From contig JAXMBS010000027.1 of assembly GCA_046349775.1 (NCBI GenBank), forward strand, positions 6,136 to 70,135: a stretch of DNA of 64,000 nt, read 5' to 3'. The position numbers were made by a program, and so were the translations under genes. Shown piece by piece: positions 1-8,164 of this stretch. Every line of letters starts with the position of its first letter. Positions within the stretch are counted from its first letter, which is position 1. The notes below the pieces were generated by a model. The model was not told the origin of the DNA. It was given only the letters and a program-made list of their open reading frames with translations, and made no database searches. The stretch comes from JAEUIG01 sp046349775 (GTDB lineage Bacteria; Planctomycetota; Planctomycetia; Planctomycetales; Planctomycetaceae).

Positions 1-203
1 ACAGATTTGGCGTGCGCACAGGTTTGCTCGATCGTCCATTTGTCGCCGCCGGCGTTGAAACACCAGAAGACGACCGAGTGCTGAATGCGGCCCTTGAGCG
101 TCAGTTCTTGAGCGGGCATGTGCGCCTGTCCCAGTTGTAGGCACGCAACGGCGGTCCCAGAGGCCGCTGCGGTCGTCAGAAAGTCGCGGCGAGTGAGCGA
201 CAC
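1..203 (-). CDS. Hydroxypyruvate-isomerase-like TIM-barrel protein, N-terminal fragment
   Basis: Only the first 67 or so codons are inside the window; the gene runs off the left edge. The GTG start at 203 lies two bases after the TAG stop of the ThuA-like gene, so the two are probably cotranscribed. The N-terminus begins SLTRRDFLTTAAASG, a twin-arginine (Tat) export signal, followed by a stretch with GRIQHSVVFWCFNAGG and WTIEQTCAHAK. That pattern fits the secreted hydroxypyruvate isomerase / sugar phosphate isomerase-epimerase TIM-barrel family, which planctomycetes carry in many copies. Family assignment is from this short stretch only; substrate unknown. The function is inferred from family resemblance and the ThuA neighbour, since both families turn up in sugar catabolism gene sets. 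Confidence 0.6.
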   Translation of the reverse strand, partial: MSLTRRDFLTTAAASGTAVACLQLGQAHMPAQELTLKGRIQHSVVFWCFNAGGDKWTIEQTCAHAKS

Positions 204-205
204 GA

Positions 206-1057
206 CTACTTGCCGTCGATCAGCACTTGAGAGGCCGGTTTCAAGTGGGCTTCGTCCAGCTTGCCCACCGACCACAAGAGGCCGCGCGTCACGAGATCGA
301 GGTAACGCGGATCGCCCACGGTGACGTTGTTGTGGCCGAGCGTGGTGGCGAACACGTTCGTCTTCCCCTGGTAGCGGTTGATCCACACGCACACGCCGTC
401 GGCCATTCCCGGGGTACCGTCTTTGTTCGTCCACTTCTGATTGCCGCGTGCGAGGGGTGTTGCCGTCTCGTGCAGCTTCCCGGAAAAGTTGTTGTACAGC
501 TCCTCGTTTTGCGTCTTCCAGTTCGTCAGCGTCTTCGTGATGGGATGCTCCTCCTCGACGAACGTGATCTCGATCGGCGCCTGCGGCCCATGCCGGGTGC
601 TGGCCAGCCCCGTGAATTCAAACCACGGCGTGCTGTTGGGATAGCCCTCCGTCCGGTAACTGTGAATGCCGCAATGCAGGACCACGGCCGGCAAGCCGTC
701 CCGATGCGGTTGTAGAATCCGCTGGACCGTCTCGATGTTGGTGACATCGGATGTGCACTCATCGTGCACGACGACGTCGAACCCGTTGGCCCAGTCCGCG
801 GACTCGTACCGCGGGTTGAGATGCTTCGTGCCGGTGTCCGGGTCGTAGCTGATCTCCCACTGGACGTTGGCGCGTGCGGACACGCCCTGCGTCAGCAGCG
901 TCTGCTGCTCTTTGTAGTCGTGGCAGCACCCGCCCAGGATCAGCAGGGCTCGGATCGGCCGCTCATCGGCTCCGATGGCAGGCGATGCAACAGCAGTCGC
1001 CAGGCACAGTGCGCCAGCAAGTGAGAACGCAAGGCAGCGCGGAATTCGATCGAACAC
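206..1057 (-). CDS. Secreted ThuA-domain (trehalose-utilization-like) protein
   Basis: A protein of about 283 residues with an N-terminal signal peptide (hydrophobic CLAFSLAGALCLATAVASPAIGA) followed by a ThuA domain. Family features visible are RALLILGGCCHDYKEQ near the mature N-terminus, VVVHDECTSD, VVLHCGIHSYR, an EFTGLASTRHGPQ segment and the C-terminal NVFATTLGHNN. ThuA-type domains have a class I glutamine-amidotransferase-like fold; in planctomycetes they are abundant secreted proteins linked to sugar metabolism, but the reaction here is unknown. The frame is open to a GTG at 1063, but a GAGGAG ribosome-binding sequence at 1063-1068 sits five bases before a second GTG at 1057, which I take as the start. 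The partial TIM-barrel gene follows two bases downstream. Confidence 0.85.
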   Translation of the reverse strand: MFDRIPRCLAFSLAGALCLATAVASPAIGADERPIRALLILGGCCHDYKEQQTLLTQGVSARANVQWEISYDPDTGTKHLNPRYESADWANGFDVVVHDECTSDVTNIETVQRILQPHRDGLPAVVLHCGIHSYRTEGYPNSTPWFEFTGLASTRHGPQAPIEITFVEEEHPITKTLTNWKTQNEELYNNFSGKLHETATPLARGNQKWTNKDGTPGMADGVCVWINRYQGKTNVFATTLGHNNVTVGDPRYLDLVTRGLLWSVGKLDEAHLKPASQVLIDGK

Positions 1058-1062
1058 GGTCA

Positions 1063-1068
1063 CTCCTC
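1063..1068 (-). promoter_or_regulatory. Ribosome-binding site of the ThuA-like gene
   Basis: GAGGAG on the minus strand, five bases before GTG 1057. It overlaps the upstream in-frame GTG at 1063, which argues that 1057 is the true start. Confidence 0.55.
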
Positions 1069-1173
1069 AAAGATGGAAGGCAGTCGCCGTGGATTATGCG
1101 GGATTGCGAGGACATGTGCGAGTGTCCGCACTCGATCAAGCACAGCGTAAAGCGCAGGGCGAGTCGGTATCGG

Positions 1174-2019
1174 TCACTGCCGGTCGGCCGCGCGCAATCG
1201 GTCGATCAGATCCGGAAGGTTCTCAACGATCAGGTCCGGGGGAGGATTCGCGCGCTCGAATTCCGCCCGCGAGCTGATTCCGGTCAGGATTCCCGCCGTC
1301 CACAGGCCCAGTGGAATCGCGCCGGATATGTCGGTTTCGTAGCGATCACCGACCATCAGCGTTTGTCCGGCCGTCAGATTCAGCCGTGCCATCGCCAGTT
1401 CGTACATGCCCCGATTCGGCTTGCCAATGACCAGCGGTTGTTGGCCGGTGGCTGTCGCCAGGAGTGCCAGAATGCTTCCGGCGCCCGGCAACGGACCGCG
1501 TTCGCTGGGATAACTCGCGTCCGAGTTCGTGCCGATGAACCTGGCGCCGCGGCGAATGGCGAGCGTGGCGTTCGCCAGTTCTTCGTAGGTCAGTTGGAAA
1601 TTGATTCCCGCCACGGCGTACGTTGCCGCATCGGGGTCCGTCGTCAATTCGAACCCGTTCTTTTGCAGCGCGACCTTGAGTCCGTCCTGCCCGACCACAA
1701 TCACGGGACCGCGCGGCCAGCTGTGTTCGGCGACCTGTCTGGCCAACCAGGAGGCGGTCGCCTCGGCGCTGCCCAGTACCTGATCCGGCCGCACATGGAT
1801 GTCCATCTCGGCCAGCCGCTCGACAAACTGCTCGGAGGTCTTGCTCGCATTGTTCGTGACGAACAGAAACGCGCGGCCGGTCGACGTCAGATAGTCGATC
1901 GCGTCCTGAACTCCCGGCAATGGTCGAGCGCCTACGTAGATGACGCCGTCCATGTCGAACAGCACGCCGCGCACCGCACCCAGTCCGGCAAGCTCACGAG
2001 TCATGGCCCTGCTCTCCAT
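1174..2019 (-). CDS. HAD-IIA family sugar-phosphatase-like hydrolase (NagD type)
   Basis: A 281-residue cytoplasmic protein of the haloacid dehalogenase superfamily, subfamily IIA. Motif I is VLFDMDGVIYVG (nucleophile Asp and acid Asp), motif II FVTNNASKT, motif III lysine within VIGKPNRGMYE, and motif IV LMVGDRYETDISGA. This order and the length match NagD/AraL/PGP phosphatases, which dephosphorylate small sugar phosphates or phosphoglycolate; the substrate cannot be read from the sequence. The start could be ATG 2019 or the in-frame ATG at 2004, which has a GGAG eleven or so bases upstream. The gene stands alone, with about 110 bases to the ThuA-like gene downstream. Confidence 0.88.
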   Translation of the reverse strand: MESRAMTRELAGLGAVRGVLFDMDGVIYVGARPLPGVQDAIDYLTSTGRAFLFVTNNASKTSEQFVERLAEMDIHVRPDQVLGSAEATASWLARQVAEHSWPRGPVIVVGQDGLKVALQKNGFELTTDPDAATYAVAGINFQLTYEELANATLAIRRGARFIGTNSDASYPSERGPLPGAGSILALLATATGQQPLVIGKPNRGMYELAMARLNLTAGQTLMVGDRYETDISGAIPLGLWTAGILTGISSRAEFERANPPPDLIVENLPDLIDRLRAADRQ

Positions 2020-2468
2020 CGGAGGCGATTCCCAAAACGGGAAAATCTCTCAAGCAGCGAAGTATCTCTGATACGACTTTCCGCTGCGTGCTTTCCGATG
2101 AAGCGTATGGCCTATTGAAATACTCGTCCATCAACGCGGGACGCGGTCCACTGAATGACGCGTTTTCTCGGACATCCGATGTGGATCAGAAGCGGGAGGA
2201 AGGTCAGCAGGGACCTGACAGCCAGAGGACTTCCCCGATCGGCTCGCAGACGAAAACACAGCGCCATGACAGCGCCATTCAGCGGGGAAATTGCCGAAGC
2301 CAGTTCGCTTTGTTGTGGTGGCTGCGAGACGAGAAAGGACTTCGGTTGACGATCATCTCGCCGCTCGACCGCCACCCTAGAGCCAGCGGCTCTTTGGTGT
2401 AGCACCCGCGGCCCTGAATTCGTCGCTGTTTGGGGCCTTCCGGACGCTAGACCATCTTGAACTCCGCC
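2020..2468. other. Gene-free stretch with a small hairpin
   Basis: I see no convincing gene here; a minus-strand frame of 97 codons (2112-2405) has no recognisable features. A perfect 6-bp hairpin (AGAGCC-AGC-GGCTCT) lies at 2379-2393, about 75 bases past the stop of the TolC-like gene, and may help end its transcript. Confidence 0.4.
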
Positions 2469-3923
2469 CTAGTTCACGGCAGGGCGTCCGACCAGGCGTT
2501 CCAGTTCCGCCTTTCGAACGTGATATTCGGCGACGGCCTCGAATCGCTGCTCCCGGAGCTCGATGACCTCCCGCTGGGCTGCCACCAGTCGCAAAAAATC
2601 GACTGTGCCGGCGGTGTATTCCGCGTTCGCGGCGGCGACATTGGCTTCGGCCGCCTGCAGGATCGTGGAGTCGTAGAGTTCGACGATCTGACGACTCGCC
2701 GTCAAACGCTCATAGGCGGCCTGGACGTCGTTGCGGACATTATCCGCTTCGGCGGTGTATTCCGCGCACATTTTGTTCAGGCGGAAAATCGCCTCGTTGA
2801 CGGCCGCATGACGTCGTCGCTGGTTTATCGGCACGTTCATGTTCATCCCGACCATCGGCCGCAGCGGTTGCTCCTGCCAGAATGCGTCATACCGTGCCAT
2901 GAATTCAAAGTCCGGGTAGAACTCCTTCCTGGCGAGTTCGATTGAGGCCCGCTCCGATTGAATGCGAGCCGACATTGCCAGCAGGTCAGGGCGACTTTCG
3001 ACCGCCCAGACGGAGAGCACTTCGGACGGCGGTAACTCACCGTCGATTTCGAGAGATTGCGGGGGAGGCGGCAACGCGGTGGTCGGCAGACGGTGCAGCA
3101 AGGTGTTGATACGTGCCACGGCGATGTGTTGTTCGCGCTCCAGCTCGATGTGTCGGCGGGCCAGCTGGGCCAGCTCAACATCGGTCTGCAAAACGTCCTG
3201 TTGTGTCACCTGCCCCGTTTCGTACTTCGACCGTGCCGTGTCGCGGTATTCCCTGACCGCCAGACCGCTCTCCGCGTTGACTTCAAGTCTTCGAGCCGTG
3301 AGGTAGTACTCGAAGTAGGCGAGCTTGGCGGCTTCCGTCAGGCGCAGGTCCGTGTCTCGCGCGTCCCATTGGGTGGCAGTCTGCTCCCACTGGCTCTGCG
3401 TTCCGCGCAGTTCCCGCTTGCCGCTCCAGGGGACTTTCTGCGCCACTCCGACCATGTAGGCCCCATTGACCTGATCTGAAGCAAGGCCGCTGGGGCTGAT
3501 CATCGTTTGCAGCAGCGGGTCATCGAGCGCAACGGCCTGGGGATAGCGCTGGGCGGCCGCCTGCCAGGCGGCGATGGCGGCCTGCCGGTTGGGGTTTCGC
3601 CTGAGGACTTCGGCGACAAGCCAATCGAGTTGCAATTCGTCCTGATCGATCAAAGGAGCATCGATCACCTCGGAACGCTCGGACTCTGTGGTTGAGTCCA
3701 CGAGGGAGGTCATCTGAATCCGGCTCGCAGTTTCGGATTCGGCGACTTCGTCGTCTTCGGGAGCCGGAGGCGCGGTTTCCTCCGACACCGCTTCCGATGG
3801 GACAACGGCCTTAGAGGTGGGCCGTTCGGTCGTGGCGACAGTGTGCGCAGCGCGACAGCCGACCGCCTGGAAGAGCAGGAGCAGCGGCAGTGCGCGCAGT
3901 CCAACGCTCAAGAACCCGGACAT
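2469..3923 (-). CDS. TolC/CusC-like outer-membrane efflux lipoprotein
   Basis: A protein of 484 residues that should form the outer-membrane channel of a tripartite efflux pump. ATG 3923 gives a lipoprotein signal with hydrophobic LPLLLLFQAV and lipobox VGC (Cys23). A low-complexity acidic linker follows (EETAPPAPEDDEVAES). The OEP repeats are the rest: NPNRQAAIAAWQAAAQRYPQ, a long helical hairpin with ESGLAVREYRDTARSKYETG, TQQDVLQTDVELAQLARR, then the second repeat ending in EYTAGTVDFLRLVAAQREVI. The open frame extends one codon further, to a TTG at 3926. It is read away from the two small secreted proteins and the CusB/CusA-like genes but clearly belongs with them; CusC/CzcC-like channels usually sit beside RND metal pumps. 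Confidence 0.9.
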   Translation of the reverse strand: MSGFLSVGLRALPLLLLFQAVGCRAAHTVATTERPTSKAVVPSEAVSEETAPPAPEDDEVAESETASRIQMTSLVDSTTESERSEVIDAPLIDQDELQLDWLVAEVLRRNPNRQAAIAAWQAAAQRYPQAVALDDPLLQTMISPSGLASDQVNGAYMVGVAQKVPWSGKRELRGTQSQWEQTATQWDARDTDLRLTEAAKLAYFEYYLTARRLEVNAESGLAVREYRDTARSKYETGQVTQQDVLQTDVELAQLARRHIELEREQHIAVARINTLLHRLPTTALPPPPQSLEIDGELPPSEVLSVWAVESRPDLLAMSARIQSERASIELARKEFYPDFEFMARYDAFWQEQPLRPMVGMNMNVPINQRRRHAAVNEAIFRLNKMCAEYTAEADNVRNDVQAAYERLTASRQIVELYDSTILQAAEANVAAANAEYTAGTVDFLRLVAAQREVIELREQRFEAVAEYHVRKAELERLVGRPAVN

Positions 3924-3954
3924 CAATCCGTCCCTGGACTCGATGCTGATCGTT

Positions 3955-3973
3955 GCGGATTGGCGGGTTAGCA
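3955..3973 (+). repeat. 19-nt repeat, copy 1, upstream of the TolC-like gene
   Basis: GCGGATTGGCGGGTTAGCA, identical to 5954-5972 upstream of the CusB-like gene. It lies 31 bases before the TolC-like start. The rest of 3924-4361 holds no gene and must carry the promoters for the TolC-like gene (minus) and the Cys-rich gene (plus). Confidence 0.75.
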
Positions 3974-4361
3974 GCCGGCCATCGGAGCCGAACGTATCGG
4001 AGTTATCGGTGAGTCGGGCTGCTGTTCGACACCGCGGCGGGCGTCTCCGGTACGTTCGTCATAACCCGAACGACCGGACGGGGATGGTGCGGGCGACGCT
4101 TGCAGCCAGCGCAAATCTTCACCCCCCATCGGGCGGTTCCGACCTGGAGTGTGCAGACCAGCACGTGTCGTCACGCTGCTGCGCGCATCCGGCTCATTTC
4201 GCACACTTTGTGCGGCCTTTTGTCTCGTTCTTCTCGACGGCATGCGCCTTGCAACTTAGACGGCTGTCGGCGATTCGGAGGTCATCCGGTGCGCAGGCCG
4301 ATCTTGACTTTATCGGCGGCACACCGGAGCATTCGGTGGCAAAGTCAGTAGTGGACCTTGT

Positions 4362-4835
4362 ATGCCCTTGGTGTTCAAAATCCTCCGTACGGCATGCGTC
4401 TGGGCACTGATTCCCATGACAGTGGCATCCGGGTTCCCCCAGATGCATTGCCGTTCCGGCGAAACAAAGGGCCAGCGGCTTGGCGACTGCTGCCTGGCGA
4501 AGGCCGCAAAGCAGCGCGGAAGGTCCGCTCCCTGCTGCTGTGGGCACGCTGCGTCGGCCAAGAAAAATGCTCCGATCAAATCCGGGTCCAGTCTGACTTG
4601 CCCGCGGGTTCATCCGCCGCGTACCGACGGCTGCTGCTACTGGCAGGACGGCGCACCGCGCGTGCAGTCGAAGCTCGTTCGCATGCCGGAACTGACGGCT
4701 CTGCCCCTGAATACGAATTGGACGACTCCAGCTCTTGTGCTGCCGTCCATCGCGCAGATGGCGCGAAGTGGACTCGCGGATGACCTTCTCCCGCTGCCGG
4801 ATCGTGTGGTTCTGTTCCAGCGATTCCTGATCTAA
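4362..4835 (+). CDS. Small secreted Cys-rich protein next to metal efflux genes
   Basis: A 157-residue protein I cannot place in a named family. The N-terminus FKILRTACVWALIPMTVASG looks like a signal peptide. The mature part has clustered cysteines and histidines: PQMHCRSG, GDCCLAKAA, SAPCCCGHAAS, LTCPRVH and DGCCYW. The second half (about residues 95-157) is cysteine-free and more ordinary. Position suggests a role with the efflux pump: it lies between the TolC-like gene and the adaptor/pump genes, and it is followed by another Cys/His-bearing exported protein. Binding of Cu, Ag or Hg in the periplasm would fit but is inference. Base composition matches the neighbours. The frame is intact, unlike the adaptor and pump genes that follow. 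Confidence 0.6.
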   Translation: MPLVFKILRTACVWALIPMTVASGFPQMHCRSGETKGQRLGDCCLAKAAKQRGRSAPCCCGHAASAKKNAPIKSGSSLTCPRVHPPRTDGCCYWQDGAPRVQSKLVRMPELTALPLNTNWTTPALVLPSIAQMARSGLADDLLPLPDRVVLFQRFLI

Positions 4836-5085
4836 GAGCGCCGATGCTGCGCGCGCCCGTGAGCGCGCCTCTCGCAAGCGATTGGTGACGACGCCGCCGT
4901 GATTGTGTGCCGGCCGTCAGCGCTATTGCAGCAAGAGAGTGCCCCGGTTTCGCAGCATTCCGCATCTCGCTCGGTGTGTCACGTCGAGTGCGTTCATTGT
5001 GAGCGCGCTGATGCTGCGGCTCTCGAACACTGCGTTCGCACCCGAGCCGCCCAACGATTCAATCCAGAAACAACTGGAGTCAACA

Positions 5086-5718
5086 ATGTCACGACCGCGA
5101 ATGATGATTGTAGCGGGATTGATCTGCGCCGTTTCGGGGATCGCGAATTCGGCATTGGCGCAGAAGCCGAGTTCGGTGAATGCCGCGACCCAGGCGCGGG
5201 ATCGGATGCTGCAGTCGCATAACCAGACCGGCAGCTTCGTCGGCGGATATCGTCCGTTCTCCGCATGGAGCTATCAGAATTCCGCCAGGACTCACGCGCA
5301 AGCGCTGAACGGCTACGGCCAGAGCTGTCCGCAGGTACCTCCGGAAACTGCCCGGGAACACTTGACGGCGATTCGCAAAGACCTTGCGGCAGCGAGGAAG
5401 GAGTTGTCCAAATTCTCTGCAGACGCGGCGAAACAGGCGGATGTCAAGGAGCACGTCGACGCCATCCAGAAACATCAGGACGCCGTCGCCGAGCTGTGCG
5501 ACCGAATGGAACAGGCCATCGGCGACAAGAAGGTTGATTGCGCTGAGCTGTGTGCATGCTGCCAGGGCATCGACGAGGAACTCAAGGCCGCGGATGCCGA
5601 GCATCGAGCGTTGCTCGACAAGATCGGGATCAAGTTGCCGGGTGGCGACGCGGGCGCACATGCCGAGCACAAGCAGGCTCCCGCCACGACGCCTCAAGCG
5701 AAGGAGGGCAAGAAGTAA
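5086..5718 (+). CDS. Exported helical Cys/His-containing protein, probable metal-handling accessory
   Basis: A protein of 210 residues. The frame is open from 4903, but ATG 5086 gives a clean signal peptide (MIVAGLICAVSGIANSALAQ) and follows a CTGGAGT ribosome-binding-like sequence. The mature part is a long charged helical region with heptad-like spacing (REHLTAIRKDLAAARKELSK ... VKEHVDAIQKHQDAVAELCD), then a cysteine cluster CAELCACCQGIDEEL and a His-containing tail (GGDAGAHAEHKQ, ending KEGKK). I do not recognise a named family. The architecture resembles four-helix periplasmic metal-binding proteins found near copper or silver efflux systems, and the CusB-like gene follows by about 340 bases. 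Function is inferred from context only. Confidence 0.7.
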   Translation: MSRPRMMIVAGLICAVSGIANSALAQKPSSVNAATQARDRMLQSHNQTGSFVGGYRPFSAWSYQNSARTHAQALNGYGQSCPQVPPETAREHLTAIRKDLAAARKELSKFSADAAKQADVKEHVDAIQKHQDAVAELCDRMEQAIGDKKVDCAELCACCQGIDEELKAADAEHRALLDKIGIKLPGGDAGAHAEHKQAPATTPQAKEGKK

Positions 5719-5937
5719 GACCGTTCGCAACCCAACGGTGCAAACGGCATCACTCACTGAGCGCGGCAGGGGACGTCAATCCGACCGCGCAAAGCAGCAA
5801 TTGCACCCGTTTAACCATTCGCAGTAATAGTCGCCCTGTATTGACTACACGGCAATGGATCGCCGTAGTGAGGTTTTCCGACTTCACTGCGGCGATTCCA
5901 GTCGGTCTGATAACAATCCCGGAGGAGTCGGACCGGC

Positions 5938-6015
5938 CAGCGAGCAGTCGAGCGCGGATTGGCGGGTTAGCACCTGTTTTTCGGCTGATCTGTGTGTCGA
6001 CTGCTCGCTGGCTGG
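5938..6015 (+). repeat. 15-bp inverted repeat enclosing a 19-nt repeat, before the CusB-like gene
   Basis: CCAGCGAGCAGTCGA at about 5938-5952 and its exact complement TCGACTGCTCGCTGG at about 5997-6011 can form a 15-bp stem; flanking GGCC bases extend it with a short slip. The second copy of the 19-nt repeat (5954-5972) is in the loop. The CusB-like start is 40 bases downstream. It could be a regulatory structure or the remains of a small mobile repeat. Confidence 0.6.
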
Positions 6016-6054
6016 CCCTGCCCACCGTAAGGCCCGCGTTCCAGAGGACTGAAC

Positions 6055-8164
6055 ATGACCGACAACTCTCAACCCAATCCGGCGCCGCACCGCGAGCACG
6101 TCGCCTCCGACTTTGACGAGGGCGGCCTCCGCGCTCCGCCCGGCCTCAAGGGCTGGCGCAAGGCGTGGTGGTGGTTCGACTTCATCATCCTGGTGAAGCT
6201 CGCGCGGCTGCGGTTCATCGCGGTGCTGGCGGTCATCGGCGTCGTCATCACGCAGTGGGACCTGCTCGCGGCCTACTACGACCGGTGGACGCGTCCCGCC
6301 GATGCGGTGGCCGGAGCAGGTAGCGACGTGGAATGGTTCTGTCCGATGCACCCCTCGATCGTGCGGGACAACGGCAAGGAGAAATGCCCCATCTGCTTCA
6401 TGCCGCTGTCGAAGCGGAAGAAGGGGGAAGCGCACGAGGAGGCCTTGCCGGCAGGAGTCGTCAATCGTGTCCAGCTCTCGCCGTACCGAGTCGTGCTGGC
6501 CGGCATCCGCACGTGGACCGTGGATTACCAGCCACTCATGAAAGAGATCAACGCGGTCGGGTACGTGGAGTTCAACGAGCGCGCCGTCAAGAACGTCTCG
6601 GCGCGCGTGAATGGCCGGATCGACACGTTGAACATCAATGAGACGGGCCAGATGGTCCAGTCGGGTGATGTGCTCGCCTCGATCTACAGTCCCGAACTGC
6701 TAGTCACGGTGCAGAACCTGTTGCAGCGCGCAAAGGCAACAACGCCGATCAGCTCAACAGCGCGCGGACGCGGCTCTCCTGCTCGGGATCAGCGACGACC
6801 AGATCGACGAGATCGTCGAGACCGGCCGTGCGAACACGCACCTGAAAATCCGCTCTCCGATCACCGGGCACGTAATCAAGAAGTATGTCCGGGAAGGGCA
6901 ATACGTCGACGAGGGGATGCCGCTGTACGACATCGCCGATCTCTCGACTGTCTGGATCCAGCGCAGGTCTATGAAGACGATCTGGCGTTCCTGCCCAACG
7001 AGCAGGTCCATGCGGTCGATCAACCGCCGGCGGAGCGATTGCCGGTGACCGCGACAACCCGGGCCTTCCCCGGCGAGGAATTTCAGGGACTGCTGACCTT
7101 CATTTATCCGCACGTCGACCAGAAAGCCGCACCGTGACGGTCCGTTCGAACTCGACAATCCGGGACACAAGCTGCGGCCGGGCACAACGACGACGGTCCG
7201 GCTCCAGGTGCCCCCGAAAGACGTGGAGGTGCTGAAGGCCGCCGCCGCAAAGCACCCGGACGAGTTCAAGCCCGATCTGCTGAAGGAGGGACGGGTCCTG
7301 GCGGTTCCGGAATCGTCCGTCATCGACACCGGTCGCCAGACGATCGTTTACCGCCAGACGATTCCGGGTGTTTATGAAGGAGTGCAGGTCGAGTTGGGGC
7401 CCCGCATGCTGGGCGCAGACAACATCCCTTACTTCCCGGTGCTGGAGGGAATCAAAGCGGATGAAGTCATCGTGACGGCCGGCTCGTTCCTGGTGGATGC
7501 GGAGACGAGGCTCAATCCGGCGGCCGGATCGATCTATTTCGGCGGGAGCAGCGGATCGAAGACTGGTTCCTCGACAACGTCAGTTCGTCCGTCGATGCCC
7601 GAAGACCCCGACGCCAAAATCACAGCCGCACTGGCCCGACTTTCCAACGCCGATCGCCAACTGGCCGAGCAGCAAAGGTTCTGCCCCATCCTCTCGACCA
7701 GCCGGCTGGGATCGATGGGCGTGCCAATCAAGCTCGTCATTGATGATCAGCCGGTGTTCGTCTGCTGCGCCGGTTGCAGGAAGGCCGCACTCGACGGCGG
7801 CGCCAAGACCGTGAAGAAAGTGCAGGATTTGAAGGAAGCAACCAAGAAGGCGCCGGCTGCCTCACCGTCCCCGACCAAGTTGAGCGCGGAGGAAGAACAG
7901 GAGATCGCCAAGTCGCTGGCCGAGCTTACCGACGAGGATCGCGCGCTGGCGCTCGCCCAGCGGTTCTGTGCGCTGCTGCCGGACAACCGGCTCGGTTCGA
8001 TGGGCAAGCCCGAAAAAATCGAGATCGCCGGCCAGTCGGTCTTCCTCTGTTGCGACGGCTGCAAAGAGGACGCACTCGCAATGCCGGAGAAGACGCTGGA
8101 AACCGTCCAGCGGCTGAAGACTGCTCGCGGCAACGGGACTGATTCCAAAGGGTCGCCGGAATGA
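6055..8164 (+). pseudogene. CusB-like RND periplasmic adaptor with extra metal-binding domains, frame-broken
   Basis: Membrane-fusion protein of a heavy-metal RND efflux pump. Frame 1 runs 6055 to about 6735: an N-terminal membrane anchor (RFIAVLAVIGVVITQW), a heavy-metal-binding domain with WFCPMHPSI and CPICFMPLSKR, and a barrel-sandwich part (NGRIDTLNINETGQMVQSGD). The frame then shifts near 6735, where IRSPITGHVIKKYVREGQYV continues the barrel, shifts again near 6960 and again near 7130. The last frame, to 8164, holds the membrane-proximal domain and two tandem copies (about 7650-7835 and 7930-8110) of a roughly 60-residue module with RFCP/RFCA, LGSMG and VCCAGCR/LCCDGCK. The stop overlaps the start of the pump gene. 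Protein conservation continues across the breaks, so assembly indels are the likely cause. Confidence 0.85.

Noticed and set aside
2112..2405. Minus-strand 97-codon frame
   Set aside because: No recognisable features, no ribosome-binding site; composition not distinct from non-coding sequence.
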